41,849 bases of DNA from assembly GCA_029978905.1 (NCBI GenBank), contig JAPOIM010000038.1, forward strand, positions 1-41,849, read 5' to 3'. The position numbers were made by a program, and so were the translations under genes. Each line of letters begins with the position of its first letter. Positions within the stretch are counted from its first letter, which is position 1. Shown here in pieces: positions 8,572 to 18,300 of this stretch. The DNA is from Planctomycetota bacterium. Lineage in GTDB: Bacteria; Planctomycetota; Planctomycetia; Pirellulales; UBA1268. Under the pieces are notes generated by a model. It was not told where the DNA came from. It ran no database searches and was given only the letters and a program-made list of their open reading frames with translations.

Positions 8572-9447
8572 ATGCCCTCAGCCCCCCGCAAGAAGCCCGC
8601 GACCACCGCTGCGCAAAACCCGCTGGAGACCTACCTGCGGGATATCAACGCGACCTCACTCCTCACCGCTCAGCAGGAGAAAGAACTCGCGACGGCCGTC
8701 CAGGCTGGTGACGCGTCTGCCCGCGACCACATGGTTCGCGCCAACCTCCGGCTGGTCGTCAACATCGCCCGGGGCTACGCGAACCGTGGCCTACCGCTGC
8801 CCGACCTGATCGAGGAAGGCAACCTCGGCTTGCTGCGAGCTGTGGAAGGCTTCGATCCAAAGGTCGGTACCCGGTTTAGCACCTACGCAAGCTACTGGAT
8901 CAAGCAGTCGATCAAGCGAGCCTTGATCAACAATGGCAAGACGATCCGCATCCCGGCGTACATGGTGGAGTTGCTCTCCAAGTGGCGTCGGGCGGGCATG
9001 CGGCTCACGGAAGTCCTCGGTCGCACCCCTACCCACGAAGAGACGGCACGGGTGCTCGGCCTCGCTCGCAAGAAGCTGCCGATCATCAAGAAGGCGATCC
9101 AGGTGCATCAGGCCTCGCCGCAAAGCGATCAGAGTGAAAATGGCTGGTCGCTCTCCGAGTTGGTCCGCGACGAAAACGCGCGCTGCCCCTCAGAGGTGCT
9201 CCTCGACGAAGACACGCTGCGGCATGTGCTGGAGCGGATCGAAAATCTCGATGACAGGTCCGCCACGATCATCCGGCTGCGGTTTGGCCTCGGTGGTGAA
9301 GAGCCGATGACACTCAAGCAGATCGGTTCCGTGCTGGGGCTGACCCGCGAGCGGGTGCGGCAGATTGAGGCCGAAACCCTGACCTCGCTTGCCATGGAAC
9401 TTGACGGGGTGCAGAACGCCACGGTCCAACTTCGAAAAGGTGCCTAA
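8572..9447 (+). CDS. RNA polymerase sigma factor, sigma70 group 2 (RpoD/RpoS-like)
   Basis: Alternative primary-type sigma factor of 291 residues from ATG 8572; an in-frame ATG at 8482 reads through the stem-loop and adds 30 unconvincing residues. Region 1.2 (NPLETYLRDIN), region 2 with core-binding and -10 recognition segments (DLIEEGNLGLLRAVEGFD, RFSTYASYWIKQSI), region 3, and region 4.2 helix-turn-helix (TLKQIGSVLGLTRERVRQIE) are all present. It lacks the long region 1.1 and non-conserved insert of housekeeping RpoD, which places it in group 2, often used for stress or stationary-phase genes. Which promoters it serves cannot be read here. Confidence 0.93.
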   Translation: MPSAPRKKPATTAAQNPLETYLRDINATSLLTAQQEKELATAVQAGDASARDHMVRANLRLVVNIARGYANRGLPLPDLIEEGNLGLLRAVEGFDPKVGTRFSTYASYWIKQSIKRALINNGKTIRIPAYMVELLSKWRRAGMRLTEVLGRTPTHEETARVLGLARKKLPIIKKAIQVHQASPQSDQSENGWSLSELVRDENARCPSEVLLDEDTLRHVLERIENLDDRSATIIRLRFGLGGEEPMTLKQIGSVLGLTRERVRQIEAETLTSLAMELDGVQNATVQLRKGA

Positions 9448-9512
9448 GCACCCACTCGAAACGTTCACCCCCATCCCAGACGCCTGCCTTATCCTCCCTC
9501 GGTCTCGACCGC

Positions 9513-10040
9513 ATGAACACCTCACCTGTTGACCTGGAAGCCTTCATCCGCCCAATCCCCGACTTCCCCAAGCCGGGGATCCTGTTTCGCGACATCACGC
9601 CTCTGCTTGGAAATGCCGAGGCCCTCACGGCAGCCATCGAGCGCCTTGTCGACCCGTGGCGTGGGGCGGGTGTCGATGCGATCGCCGCGGTGGAGGCTCG
9701 CGGCTTCTTGTTTGCGGTGCCGATGGCGATGACGCTCGGGGTGGGCGTGGTGCCGGTGCGTAAACCTGGAAAACTCCCTGCCGACACCGTGTCGTACGAG
9801 TACGATCTTGAGTACGGCAGTGACAAACTGGAGATGCATCGCGACGGGGTTGCTGCCGGCGCACGGGTGCTGGTGGTCGACGATGTCCTCGCCACCGGTG
9901 GAACGGCCGCGGCGTGCGGTCGCCTGCTTGAGTCTGCGGGAGCCAGCGTGATCGGCACCTCCTTCTTGGTGGAGATTCAGCCGCTGGGAGGCCGTGAGCG
10001 GCTGTCCCCGCATCGCGTTGAGAGTGTGTTGGTCTATTGA
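9513..10040 (+). CDS. apt: Adenine phosphoribosyltransferase
   Basis: Cytoplasmic purine-salvage enzyme that converts adenine and PRPP to AMP and pyrophosphate. At 175 residues it has normal family length. The N-terminal signature IPDFPKPGILFRDITPLL and the PRPP-binding loop VLVVDDVLATGGTA (about residues 119-132) are intact, as is the base-site segment AVEARGFLF. Its stop overlaps the TTG start of the aminotransferase gene, so the two are probably translated from one message, although the pathways are not obviously linked. Confidence 0.95.
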   Translation: MNTSPVDLEAFIRPIPDFPKPGILFRDITPLLGNAEALTAAIERLVDPWRGAGVDAIAAVEARGFLFAVPMAMTLGVGVVPVRKPGKLPADTVSYEYDLEYGSDKLEMHRDGVAAGARVLVVDDVLATGGTAAACGRLLESAGASVIGTSFLVEIQPLGGRERLSPHRVESVLVY

Positions 10041-11467
10041 ACGCTCCTGAGAGTGGGCTCCCACCACGAGCCCATGCCACGACTGACTCCCTGCGACACC
10101 GCGACCAGCAGGTGCTCGTCCATTCTCTTCATTCGCACAGCCTTCAAGCCAACGCCCACGTGTGGGCAGGAGGGCGTGGTGCGGTGCTGATTGACCACGA
10201 CGGCCGCGAGTATCTCGATGCACTCGCTGGCCTGTGGAACGTGATCCTTGGTCATGGTCGCCAAGAACTCGCCGACGCCGCACAGCAGCAGATGTCGACG
10301 CTCGCCTACGCCTCGGGCTACACCGGCAGTACTACGGTGCCGGCCATCGAGCTTGGGGAACGGCTGCAGCAAATCTGCTATCCGGCTGGCGAAGGCCGCT
10401 CGCCTGGCTGGAAGGGAATGGGTGGGTTCTATTTCGCGACCAGTGGAGCCGAAGCGGTCGACGCGGCGGTGAAGACCGCCCGCTGGTGGTGGAAGCTGCA
10501 GGGAAAGCCCGACAAGACTACGGTGATCGGTCGCCGCTACGGCTACCACGGCACCGGCTTTGTCGCGATGAGTGCCACCGGACTGCCTGCGTACTGGCCG
10601 ATGTTTGAGCCACGGATGGCGGGTGTGGAAATCGCCGAGAGCCCATACCCCTACCGCTTCGATCGCGCCGTCCATGCGCGAGGCCCCGACGATCCGCGGA
10701 CAGACGGGGAGATGGCCGCCGATCTCGTGGAAGCGATGATCGAGCACCTCGGCGCCGATCGTGTGGCCTGCGTCGTGGCAGAACCCGTGCAGGGCGCCGG
10801 CGGTGTGATTGTGCCTCCCAACGACTACTGGCCACGGCTGCGCGCCATCTGCGACCGGCACCACGTGCTCTTGGTCGCCGACGAAATCATCACGGGCTTT
10901 GGACGCACCGGTCCGTGGTTCGCGCTCGAGCGGTGGGGCGTGGAACCCGACCTCGTCTGCTTCGCCAAGGGGATCACCAGCGGATACCTTCCGCTCGCAG
11001 GTGTCGGCTTTCGCCACGAACTCGCCGAGGCGATCCGCTCCGCTGAAGGCCGCGAAACGTGGATGCACGCAGCCACCTACTCCGGCCATCCAGTGGCCTG
11101 CGCGGTGGCCAACACGACCCTCGACCTGATCGAGCGGGAAGGCCTCCGCGACCGGGCCGCAGCTGCGGGAGAACATCTTCGGCGTCAGCTCGGCTCGCTT
11201 ACCTCGCTCTCGCATGTGGGGGAGGTGAGAGGCCTGGGCCTGATGGCCGCGGTGGAACTTGTTGCCGACCGATCCACTCGGGAAGAGTTTCCCGCTGCCG
11301 AGCGGATCGGCCCACGTGTGCATGCGGCCACGCAGGCCCGCGGGATGTTCTCGCGGCTCCGTGGGGATGTCTACAACCTCGCGCCGTGCTACCCGGTGGA
11401 AACTGAGCAGCTCGACCGCATGGTGGACATTCTTGGTGAATCGATTCGCGAAGTGACCGGAGCCTGA
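10037..11467 (+). CDS. Class III aminotransferase (omega-amino acid:pyruvate type)
   Basis: PLP-dependent aminotransferase of 476 residues in the class III (subgroup II) family that includes beta-alanine/omega-amino acid:pyruvate and GABA transaminases. The N-terminal HVWAGGRGAVLIDHDG and GLWNVILGHGR segments are typical. The PLP site is ADEIITGFGRTG followed by the Schiff-base Lys311 in CFAKGITSGY. Start choice: TTG 10037 overlaps the apt stop and gives the expected N-terminal length; GTG 10112 is the next option and would remove about 25 residues. It is followed one base later by mnmA. The amine donor cannot be decided from sequence alone. Confidence 0.9.
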   Translation: MNAPESGLPPRAHATTDSLRHRDQQVLVHSLHSHSLQANAHVWAGGRGAVLIDHDGREYLDALAGLWNVILGHGRQELADAAQQQMSTLAYASGYTGSTTVPAIELGERLQQICYPAGEGRSPGWKGMGGFYFATSGAEAVDAAVKTARWWWKLQGKPDKTTVIGRRYGYHGTGFVAMSATGLPAYWPMFEPRMAGVEIAESPYPYRFDRAVHARGPDDPRTDGEMAADLVEAMIEHLGADRVACVVAEPVQGAGGVIVPPNDYWPRLRAICDRHHVLLVADEIITGFGRTGPWFALERWGVEPDLVCFAKGITSGYLPLAGVGFRHELAEAIRSAEGRETWMHAATYSGHPVACAVANTTLDLIEREGLRDRAAAAGEHLRRQLGSLTSLSHVGEVRGLGLMAAVELVADRSTREEFPAAERIGPRVHAATQARGMFSRLRGDVYNLAPCYPVETEQLDRMVDILGESIREVTGA

Positions 11468-11468
11468 C

Positions 11469-12620
11469 ATGCGATCTCGGGTGGTCGTCGCGATGAGTGG
11501 AGGAGTCGACTCGAGTGTCGCCGCGGCGATGCTCGTGGAGGCGGGGCATGACGTGCTTGGCGTGTTTATGCGGCATGGCTCCCCGGCTGCGGTTGGAAGC
11601 CTGCCTGTGCTCGACGCCACCCCTCGCCCTGGTCACCAAGGCTGCTGCAGCGTCGAGGATGCCCTCGATGCGAAGCGTGTCGCAGACCGGCTTGGCATCC
11701 CGCTCTATCCGCTCGAACTCTCCGCAGACTTCCACCGGATCATCGACTACTTCGCCGACGAGTATGGCCGCGGCCGCACCCCCAATCCGTGCGTCCGCTG
11801 CAACACCTGGCTGAAGTTTGGCCGGCTCTTCGACTATGCCGACGCCGTCGGCGCGAGCCACGTGGCCACAGGCCATCACGCCCGTCTGCTGCACGAGCCT
11901 GACGGTGATAGCCGGCTTGCCCGCGGCCGCGACCGTGGGAAGGATCAGTCGTATGTCCTCTTTGAAGTTCCCCGCGCACGACTCGGCCGCATGCTCCTGC
12001 CGGTCGGGGACCGCACGAAGGAAGAGGTTCGCGCCCGCGCCGCCGATCTCGGTCTCGCCACTGCCGATAAGCCCGACAGCCAGGAGATCTGCTTTGTGGC
12101 CCCAGGGCAGCACCCCGCCCTCGTTGGCCGGATCCTTGGAGGCTCCCGCGCGGGCCCCGTGGTGTCGACACGAGGTGAGGTGCTTGGGGAACACCAGGGC
12201 ATCGAGCACTTCACCGTGGGCCAGCGCCACGGCACCGGCATCGCCACCGGTGAACGGCTCTACGTGGTGCGGATTGAGGCCGAGGGCTGTCGGGTCGTGG
12301 TGGGCCCACGCAGCGAAGTGCCGCAGCAGCAACTGACCGCGGGCCATGCAAGCTGGCTGGTGGAGGAGCCCACCGGCGAACTGGAATGCTTCGTGCAGTG
12401 CCGCAGCAGCCAGCCACCAGCGCCTGCCGTTGTCACCCCGCTTCCTGGCGGCCGCTTTGACGTTCGCTTCACCGGCCAAGCCGAATCTCTCCCGACCGAT
12501 GCCGCCCCCTGGCCAGGCGCCCTCTCACCCGGCCAGGCCGCCGTCGTGTACGCAGGTGACCGCGTGCTCGGGGGAGGCTGGATCGAGCACAGCCGGGCAG
12601 ACTCGCCCCAATCAGCCTGA
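11469..12620 (+). CDS. mnmA: tRNA-specific 2-thiouridylase
   Basis: Cytoplasmic enzyme that thiolates uridine-34 in the wobble position of Lys, Glu and Gln tRNAs. The 383-residue protein has the ATP-pyrophosphatase P-loop MSGGVDSS (9-16), catalytic Cys108 in NPCVRCN and the second active-site Cys208 in SQEICF, which form the persulfide/disulfide pair in this family. The tRNA-binding middle domain and C-terminal beta-barrel are complete. A Gly-Cys-Cys-Ser segment at 58-61 precedes the conserved DALDAKRVAD. It lies one base downstream of the aminotransferase stop, so it belongs to the apt-aminotransferase transcription unit. Confidence 0.96.
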   Translation: MRSRVVVAMSGGVDSSVAAAMLVEAGHDVLGVFMRHGSPAAVGSLPVLDATPRPGHQGCCSVEDALDAKRVADRLGIPLYPLELSADFHRIIDYFADEYGRGRTPNPCVRCNTWLKFGRLFDYADAVGASHVATGHHARLLHEPDGDSRLARGRDRGKDQSYVLFEVPRARLGRMLLPVGDRTKEEVRARAADLGLATADKPDSQEICFVAPGQHPALVGRILGGSRAGPVVSTRGEVLGEHQGIEHFTVGQRHGTGIATGERLYVVRIEAEGCRVVVGPRSEVPQQQLTAGHASWLVEEPTGELECFVQCRSSQPPAPAVVTPLPGGRFDVRFTGQAESLPTDAAPWPGALSPGQAAVVYAGDRVLGGGWIEHSRADSPQSA

Positions 12621-12646
12621 CACAACCCCCCCGATTCTCCGCGTTT

Positions 12647-12675
12647 TTGCGTCGCTCGACGTCGCGAACTAGGCT
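12647..12675 (+). promoter_or_regulatory. Weak candidate sigma70 promoter for floA
   Basis: TTGCGT (12647-12652) and TAGGCT (12670-12675) are separated by 17 bases, 40 bases before the floA start. Each box matches only about half of the E. coli consensus, so this is a position-based suggestion. Confidence 0.25.
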
Positions 12676-12714
12676 AGACCGAAGTCGGTTTGCCTTCGCT
12701 TTGGAGATTTCCTG

Positions 12715-13665
12715 ATGCCCCCGCAAGTAATCGTTGGACTGGCCGTTCTCCTTGGGCTGTTGGCCCTGGTGATGCTGCTGATGGTGTTCAACTACGGGCA
12801 GATCTGGTTTCAGGCCTACTGGTCGAAGGCCCCGGTGACATTTTTGGAACTGCTCGGCATGAGCCTCCGCAAGGTCAACGCCCGCACGATCGTGCAGGCC
12901 AAGATCATGGCCATCCAAGCCTCGATTGGTGCCGGCTGCCCAACGCAAAAACTCGAGGCGCACTACCTGGCCGGCGGCGACGTGCCCCGCGTGATCCGAG
13001 CCCTCATTGCCGCGCACCGGGCCGACATCGATCTCGACTTCGATCGTGCCTGCGCCATCGACCTCGCGGGCCGGGATGTCCTCGACGCGGTGCAGACGAG
13101 CGTGAACCCCAAGGTGATCGACTGCCCCGATCCAGGCAGCGGCAAGACGTTTCTTTCCGCGGTCGCGAAGAACGGTGTCGAACTGCGGATTCGTGCCCGG
13201 GTCACGGTACGGACCAACATCCAACAGCTGATCGGCGGGGCAACCGAAGAAACGATCATCGCTCGGGTCGGCGAAGGGATCATCACCTCCATCGGCTCGT
13301 CCGAAACACACTTCGCCGTGATGGAGCATCCAGACCAGATCTCTAAGGCGGTGCTGGAACGTGGCCTTGATGCCCAGACCGCCTTTCAGATTGTCTCCAT
13401 CGATATCGCCGACATCGATATTGGCGAGAATATCGGGGCTCGGCTGCAGGCCGATCAGGCCGAGGCAGACACCCGGGTGGCCCGTGCCAAAGCCGAGGAG
13501 CGACGCGCCTTTGCAATCGCCCGCGAACAAGAAATGAAGGCCGCCACCGCGGAAAACCGGGCCCGGCTGCTCGAGGCCGAAGCCCTTGTGCCCAGGGCGA
13601 TGGGCGATGCCTTCCGCAAAGGCCGACTGGAAAGCCTGACCTCAGCAAAGGGTTCTGCGATCTAA
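12715..13665 (+). CDS. floA: Flotillin-like protein FloA (SPFH family)
   Basis: Membrane scaffold of the UPF0365/FloA group, which organises functional membrane microdomains and affects fluidity and protein secretion in bacteria. It is 316 residues long, normal for the family. It starts with an N-terminal membrane anchor (about 4-26), then a SPFH domain with the family-typical segments [15 protein letters not shown] and [14 protein letters not shown]. The C-terminal coiled coil (about 240-300) is rich in Ala and Glu ([20 protein letters not shown]). The start has GGAG at a good distance. A stem-loop follows the stop by 25 bases. Confidence 0.94.
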   Translation: MPPQVIVGLAVLLGLLALVMLLMVFNYGQIWFQAYWSKAPVTFLELLGMSLRKVNARTIVQAKIMAIQASIGAGCPTQKLEAHYLAGGDVPRVIRALIAAHRADIDLDFDRACAIDLAGRDVLDAVQTSVNPKVIDCPDPGSGKTFLSAVAKNGVELRIRARVTVRTNIQQLIGGATEETIIARVGEGIITSIGSSETHFAVMEHPDQISKAVLERGLDAQTAFQIVSIDIADIDIGENIGARLQADQAEADTRVARAKAEERRAFAIAREQEMKAATAENRARLLEAEALVPRAMGDAFRKGRLESLTSAKGSAI

Positions 13666-13690
13666 GGATCCCCGCGGAAAAATCATCAAA

Positions 13691-13733
13691 CTTCTTACCA
13701 CCCGGTGGCCGATACACAGAGGGTGGTAGGAAG
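13691..13733. terminator. Stem-loop after floA
   Basis: CTTCTTACCACCC (13691-13703) pairs with GGGTGGTAGGAAG (13721-13733) over 13 positions with one wobble and a 17-base loop. Its place 25 bases after the floA stop suits a transcript end or mRNA-stabilising structure, but no T-run follows on the plus strand. Confidence 0.45.
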
Positions 13734-13819
13734 GCGACACGACGCTGGAAGCAGTCTGGTCGCAGGTGAGACGTCTCTCTTCCTCCTTCGTGCGCGAGAC
13801 GGGCAAGGGAGTGTGCCTC

Positions 13820-14068
13820 ATGGCTTTGCGGAAACTGAAGATCTACAACGGGCCCGACTACGACCAGTCGTCCGTCTCCCTGCTGCAGACCGGCTCTGCG
13901 GCCGATACGGTGACCATCAGCCTCGGCGAAGTGCTGCCGCTGCTGGCCGACGCCGTCGCGAGCAACCGAACCTGGCTGACCGACTTCGAAAGCGACTCGA
14001 TCACCATCTCGGCTGACCTGTACGACGTGCTTCAGGCCTACCGGCACTTCCGCCGCCCCGGCGCTTAA
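13820..14068 (+). CDS. Small conserved-looking hypothetical protein
   Basis: An 82-residue soluble protein I do not recognise as a named family. It begins MALRKLKIYNGPDYDQSSVS and ends YDVLQAYRHFRRPGA; it has no signal peptide, Cys or membrane segment. ATG 13820 is preferred over an in-frame start at 13766 because the extra residues look like upstream leader. A GGGAG-like ribosome site (about 13808) lies upstream. The coding look (balanced acidic residues, tidy hydrophobic pattern) suggests a real gene. Hairpins on both sides suggest it is its own transcription unit. Confidence 0.7.
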   Translation: MALRKLKIYNGPDYDQSSVSLLQTGSAADTVTISLGEVLPLLADAVASNRTWLTDFESDSITISADLYDVLQAYRHFRRPGA

Positions 14069-14110
14069 TCTGCCGCCGCCCCGCGACCGACCACAACAAC
14101 CCCCTCGCCT

Positions 14111-14128
14111 TGCGGGGCTCACCCCGCA
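14111..14128. terminator. Short GC hairpin after the small hypothetical gene
   Basis: TGCGGGG and CCCCGCA form a perfect 7-base stem with loop CTCA, 42 bases after the stop of the small gene. There is no T-run, so function as a terminator is plausible but unproven. Confidence 0.4.
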
Positions 14129-14162
14129 GTGGCATACTTCGCACCGCATCGCCGTGATGTAT

Positions 14163-14203
14163 GAGCCCGCTCCTTACCGGAGGGGGCTCGCATCGCCGGC
14201 GAT
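14163..14203. promoter_or_regulatory. Leader hairpin and palindrome before XRE-cupin gene
   Basis: GAGCCC...GGGCTC with an inner CTCC...GGAG stem forms an extended hairpin at 14163-14189. It is followed by the perfect 12-base palindrome ATCGCCGGCGAT at 14192-14203. Both lie within 70 bases of the regulator start and could be an autoregulatory operator; this is inference from position and symmetry. Confidence 0.35.
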
Positions 14204-14232
14204 TTCTCTACATCGGTGCGAATGGGGTTCAC

Positions 14233-14865
14233 ATGACAAACGGGGTCAACACTGTTGAACTCGGCCGTAAGGCGAAAACACTTCGCCAGACGCGCGGCAT
14301 GACGCTCGAAGATGTCGTCACCCGAACCGAGTTCACGGTCAGCTGGCTTTCCAAACTTGAAAACGGCCTCCTGACGCCCTCGCTGGAAGGCCTCGTGCGG
14401 CTGGCCGAAGTGCTGGACTGCGGCGTGGAAGATCTCGTCGATGGTCTGCTCGTCCGCCCCAAACTCGCGATCACCAGAAATGGAAACGGACGGGTCGACG
14501 AAGCCAAGACTCCCAGAGCCTCCCACGATGTCGAGCACCTCACCGAGGCCTGGCGAGGCCGCAGCATGGAAACCACCGTCTTGCATCTTCGCAAAGGGCG
14601 CTGCGATGCACCTCCAACGCACGAGCCTGGCGAGCGGTTTCTTCACGTTCTCGATGGGCAGGTGCGTCTCGTGTATGGCGATCAGAGCGAAAAGCTCTTC
14701 GAGGGCGACTCGGTCTATCTCGACGCCCGCGTGCCCCACACCCTGCATGGAGACGCACGCCGCCGGGCACGCGTGCTCAGCGTGCTGATCCGCCAGAACG
14801 ACACCAACGGCGCGAGCAGTCGGCACGCAACCGCTTACTCGCGATCCGCAAGCCGCTTCTCGTAA
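14233..14865 (+). CDS. XRE-family regulator with C-terminal cupin domain
   Basis: A 210-residue DNA-binding regulator. An N-terminal XRE helix-turn-helix (about 10-65: LGRKAKTLRQTRGMTLEDVV, then SWLSKLENGLLTPSLEGLVRL) is joined to a cupin_2 barrel (about 105-185; HEPGERFLHVLDGQV and YLDARVPHTLHG). Proteins of this build, such as PuuR and SinR-like sensors, bind a small ligand or metal in the cupin and repress nearby genes. ATG 14233 gives a clean N-terminus. The last 31 bases overlap the convergent end of the acetyltransferase gene, so the two transcripts are antisense at their tails. Confidence 0.88.
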   Translation: MTNGVNTVELGRKAKTLRQTRGMTLEDVVTRTEFTVSWLSKLENGLLTPSLEGLVRLAEVLDCGVEDLVDGLLVRPKLAITRNGNGRVDEAKTPRASHDVEHLTEAWRGRSMETTVLHLRKGRCDAPPTHEPGERFLHVLDGQVRLVYGDQSEKLFEGDSVYLDARVPHTLHGDARRRARVLSVLIRQNDTNGASSRHATAYSRSASRFS

Positions 14866-15362
14866 AAATCGAGATCGAGCCAGCGATCAAACTTGTGCCC
14901 CGCTTCGTGAATGCGACCCGCATGGGTGAAGCCAAACCGCCGGTGGAGTTCGATGCTGGCCGTGTTGGTCGCCTCGATGCCACCCACCATCAGATGCATC
15001 CCTGCCGCCCGGGCTGTCTCGAGAATCGCTGCGAGCAACTCGCGGCCCACACCATGCCCTCGGTGCTGCTCGTGCACATACACCGAGTGCTCGACCGTAA
15101 AGCGGTAGGCCGCAAACGGACGGAACGGACCGTAGCTCGTGAAGCCGAGCAGAACATCGGTGTCGGCAGCAAAGCATCCCAGCACCGGCAGCCCCGCAGT
15201 CTCTTTCACGGCGAACCACTGCGTGACGGCTTCCAACGAACGTGGCTCATACTCAAAGAGCGCGGTCGAGGTGAGAATCACCTCATTGAAGATCTCACGG
15301 ATCGCCGGAAGGTGTGAACGACCACAGGGACGGATCCTGCCTGACACAGTCGCCGCATCCAT
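14835..15362 (-). CDS. GNAT N-acetyltransferase (phosphinothricin/Met-sulfoximine type)
   Basis: A 175-residue acetyl-CoA-dependent N-acetyltransferase. It shows the Pat/Bar-like opening IREIFNEVILTSTALFEYEP, the acetyl-CoA loop motif HRGHGVGRELL preceded by VEHSVYVHEQ, the segment GGIEATNTASIELHRRFGF, and HEAGHKFDRWLDLDFYEK near the end. Relatives acetylate phosphinothricin or methionine sulfoximine and act as detoxifiers of amino-acid analogues; the natural substrate here is inferred only. The start lies one base beyond the stop of the sulfatase fusion on the same strand, so cotranscription is likely. Confidence 0.88.
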   Translation of the reverse strand: MDAATVSGRIRPCGRSHLPAIREIFNEVILTSTALFEYEPRSLEAVTQWFAVKETAGLPVLGCFAADTDVLLGFTSYGPFRPFAAYRFTVEHSVYVHEQHRGHGVGRELLAAILETARAAGMHLMVGGIEATNTASIELHRRFGFTHAGRIHEAGHKFDRWLDLDFYEKRLADRE

Positions 15363-15363
15363 G

Positions 15364-18300
15364 TTACTCACGGCCAACCCCACGGCTCCCAACTCCGCCC
15401 GCGCCCTTGAGCACATCGATCAGGTAGGCCGACACGGTCGGATGCACCACGTCGCGTGCCCCGGGATAGACCAACTCACAGCCCACTCCCACATCCCGCA
15501 GCCGCTCTTCAAGCTTGAGGCCGAAGTTCGCGGAATGCGTGGGATCCTTGGCTGCCTCCCCCAGCGCGGGAGCGTTGTTGTAGGCCAGGTACACAGGAGG
15601 ATCATCTGAACTGACCAGGGCAAAGGGTGAGTACTGTTCGATCTCAGGCAGCAGCCTCTCACGGGCGGCGAGAAACTCGGCGAACTGACTGTCGCGATTG
15701 GCAATCGTCTGCATAAAACCGAAGGCATGCCCGCCGTAGCGGCTGTTGGGCGTCCAGGCTTTCATCTGAGCCGGATCGAGCGTCGTCTGCGCACCATTCA
15801 CTGCCGCAGCGAGCAGCCGTGTCGACTGACGGGCAACGGGATCGTCGCTCTCTGGCTGTGCCATGTCGTCGTGGAACGCAAGCCAAAGGCTGCTGCACGC
15901 CCCGGCAGACCCGCCCGAGGCCGCCAGCCTTGTGGGATCGATCTGCCATTCGTTCGCCTTGCTCCGCAGCACCTGCACAGCACGCGCAGCGTCGCTCAGC
16001 GGCGCCTTCACCGGCGGTGAGATCCCGGCCTCGATCGCTTCGTTGATGAAGCGGTATTCCACAGAGGCCACCGAAATACCCGCTTCGAGCATCTCAGGGA
16101 GCATCGCCCCGAGCCCCGAGAGCCGATCACCAGCCTGCCAGCCGCCGCCGTGAATAAACACCAGCAGCGGCGCTGGAGAGTCCACCGAAGCCAGCGGCGT
16201 CTTCCAGAAATGGAGCCGCTGCTTGGGATGCGGGCCATAAGGCACATCGGCAAAGGTGGGATGCGGGGGGTACTGCTGCCAGTAGGCGGCCGCAAACGGG
16301 TTTTCCTCAGGGCCATCGACTTCTTCGTTGACGAGCGCCCCGTCGAGACTCGCCCACCACGTGTCGTAGGCGGCGACAAGCCGCGCGACGACCGCGGGAT
16401 GCTGCGCGGCGATGTTGGTCGACTCGCCCGGATCGTGCTCGACATCGTAGAGCTCCCACGCAGCCGTCTGCTTGCCCGGATGCACGAGGCTCCACCGCCC
16501 CTCACGCACGCGGCAGTTCGTAAACTTGGCCTCCGCCGCCCCGCCACGCTCCCAGCGCCCGACGTGTGTAAAAAGTGGGCGATCGGGCCAGCTCTCAGCA
16601 GGATTGGTGAGCAGTGGCACCAGGCTCCGTCCGTCCAGCCGCCCCGCCACCACCTCGGGCACTTCCGCACCAGCAATCTCACAGAGCGTCGGCAAAACAT
16701 CGATGTGCGCGGTCACTGCCGGCACATCCATCCCCTCAGGCAACACCCCTGGCCACCGCCAGAACGCGGGCACCCGTGTCCCTCCCCGGTACGGAGAACC
16801 CTTCGCACCTCGCATGCCATCGTTAAACACACTGCTGCCGGCGGCCGTGCCATTGTCGGTGGTAAACACCACCAGCGTGTCGTCGGCGATGCCCCACTCG
16901 TCCAGCTTCGCGAGCAACTTGCCCATGTTGGTGTCGATGTTTTCGATCATCGCCAAGAACGAAGCGACATCCTCCGCCGACCGCTTGCCCTGCACCTTGA
17001 TGCTCTCCTCGCCAGCCCGCGCGAGCACACGATCACGGCTGCCAAAAGGGGCGTCGTAAGGCGCATGGGGCGCGTTGGGAGTGAGGTAGCAAAAGAAGGG
17101 CTCATCCGTTTTGCGGGCCTCGTCGATCCAGCGAATCGCCTCTCCGAAAAACACATCGGTGCAGTAGCCGCGGGTCGACACAAACGTCCCATCGCTGCGG
17201 ATCACTGGGTTGAGGTAGCGATTCCCCGGGGCGTCACCGCAGCTGCCGGGATAGCTCTGGCCGATGCCACCGGCTCCGTGAATGAAAACGCGATCAAAGC
17301 CCCGCTTTCCCGGCTGGTAGGCCTCTTCGTCGCCAAGATGCCATTTCCCGAAGATGCCTGTGGTGTACCCCGCCGACGAGAGCATCTGCGGCAAGGTCAC
17401 CGCGTCGAGCGCCAGCCGCTCGCGCTCTTGGATCGTGTGCGTGACGCCCGAACGAAACTCATGCCGCCCGGTCATCAAGGCAGCACGTGTCGGTGAACAG
17501 GTAGGGCTCACATGAAACTCAGCCAGACGCACGCTCTCGTTGCGGAGCCGGTCGAGCGTGGGTGTGACAAGGAGGGGATTCCCATGGGCCGCCACGTCGC
17601 CATACCCTTGGTCGTCGGTCATCACATAGATGATGTTGGGACGCCTGCCAAACGCGGGTTTTGGCACCCCAGCCGTTTCCGCGGCAAGGGCACGTGCGGG
17701 ATCGGGATCCGTGGCCAGCGTCCGGCACTCGTTCGCAATCCGCGTCCAGACCGCTTCCAGCTCCGCCACCCGCTGTGGCATCGAGGCCGCGAGATTGGTG
17801 GTTTCACAGCGATCCGCGGCAAGGTCGTAGAGTTCCCACGGCTCCCCCTTCGAGGCCACAAGCTTGTGGTCTCCCACCCGCACCGCACGGTGCTCATCGT
17901 GACACCACCAAAGTTCGTCGTGAATGGTCGCCGTCTCGTCTTCGAGCGCTCTCACGAAGCTGCGTCCCTGCATTGGCGGCATCTGCAGCCCACCATACTC
18001 TGTGGGCGGGGACACACCCGTGACCTCGAGCACCGTCGGCGTCACATCTGCCAGGTGCACCATCGCGTCGCGGAGGTCCCCCGTGGCTTTGATGCCGGCG
18101 GGCCAGTGCACGATCAAAGGCGTGGCGATGCCGCCTTCGTGGGTCCAGGTCTTGTGGCGACGGAAGGGCGTGTTGGCCGTCGTTGACCAGCCTGGTCCCA
18201 GGCAGAGGAAGGTCTTGCGAGACCCCGGTGCAGCGGCAGGGTCATGCCCCTCTCCACGAATCATCATCTCCGCGGATGCCCCGTTGTCGCTGGCGAAGAT

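Noticed and set aside
10034-11620. 528-residue open frame on the minus strand
   Set aside because: It lies opposite the aminotransferase and mnmA genes, whose motifs are clear; long antisense frames are expected in high-GC DNA and this one shows no family features.
12621-12714. Short dyads around GCGTCG/CGACG as a terminator after mnmA
   Set aside because: The stems are short, the order with respect to the T-run is wrong for the plus strand, and they overlap the possible floA promoter.
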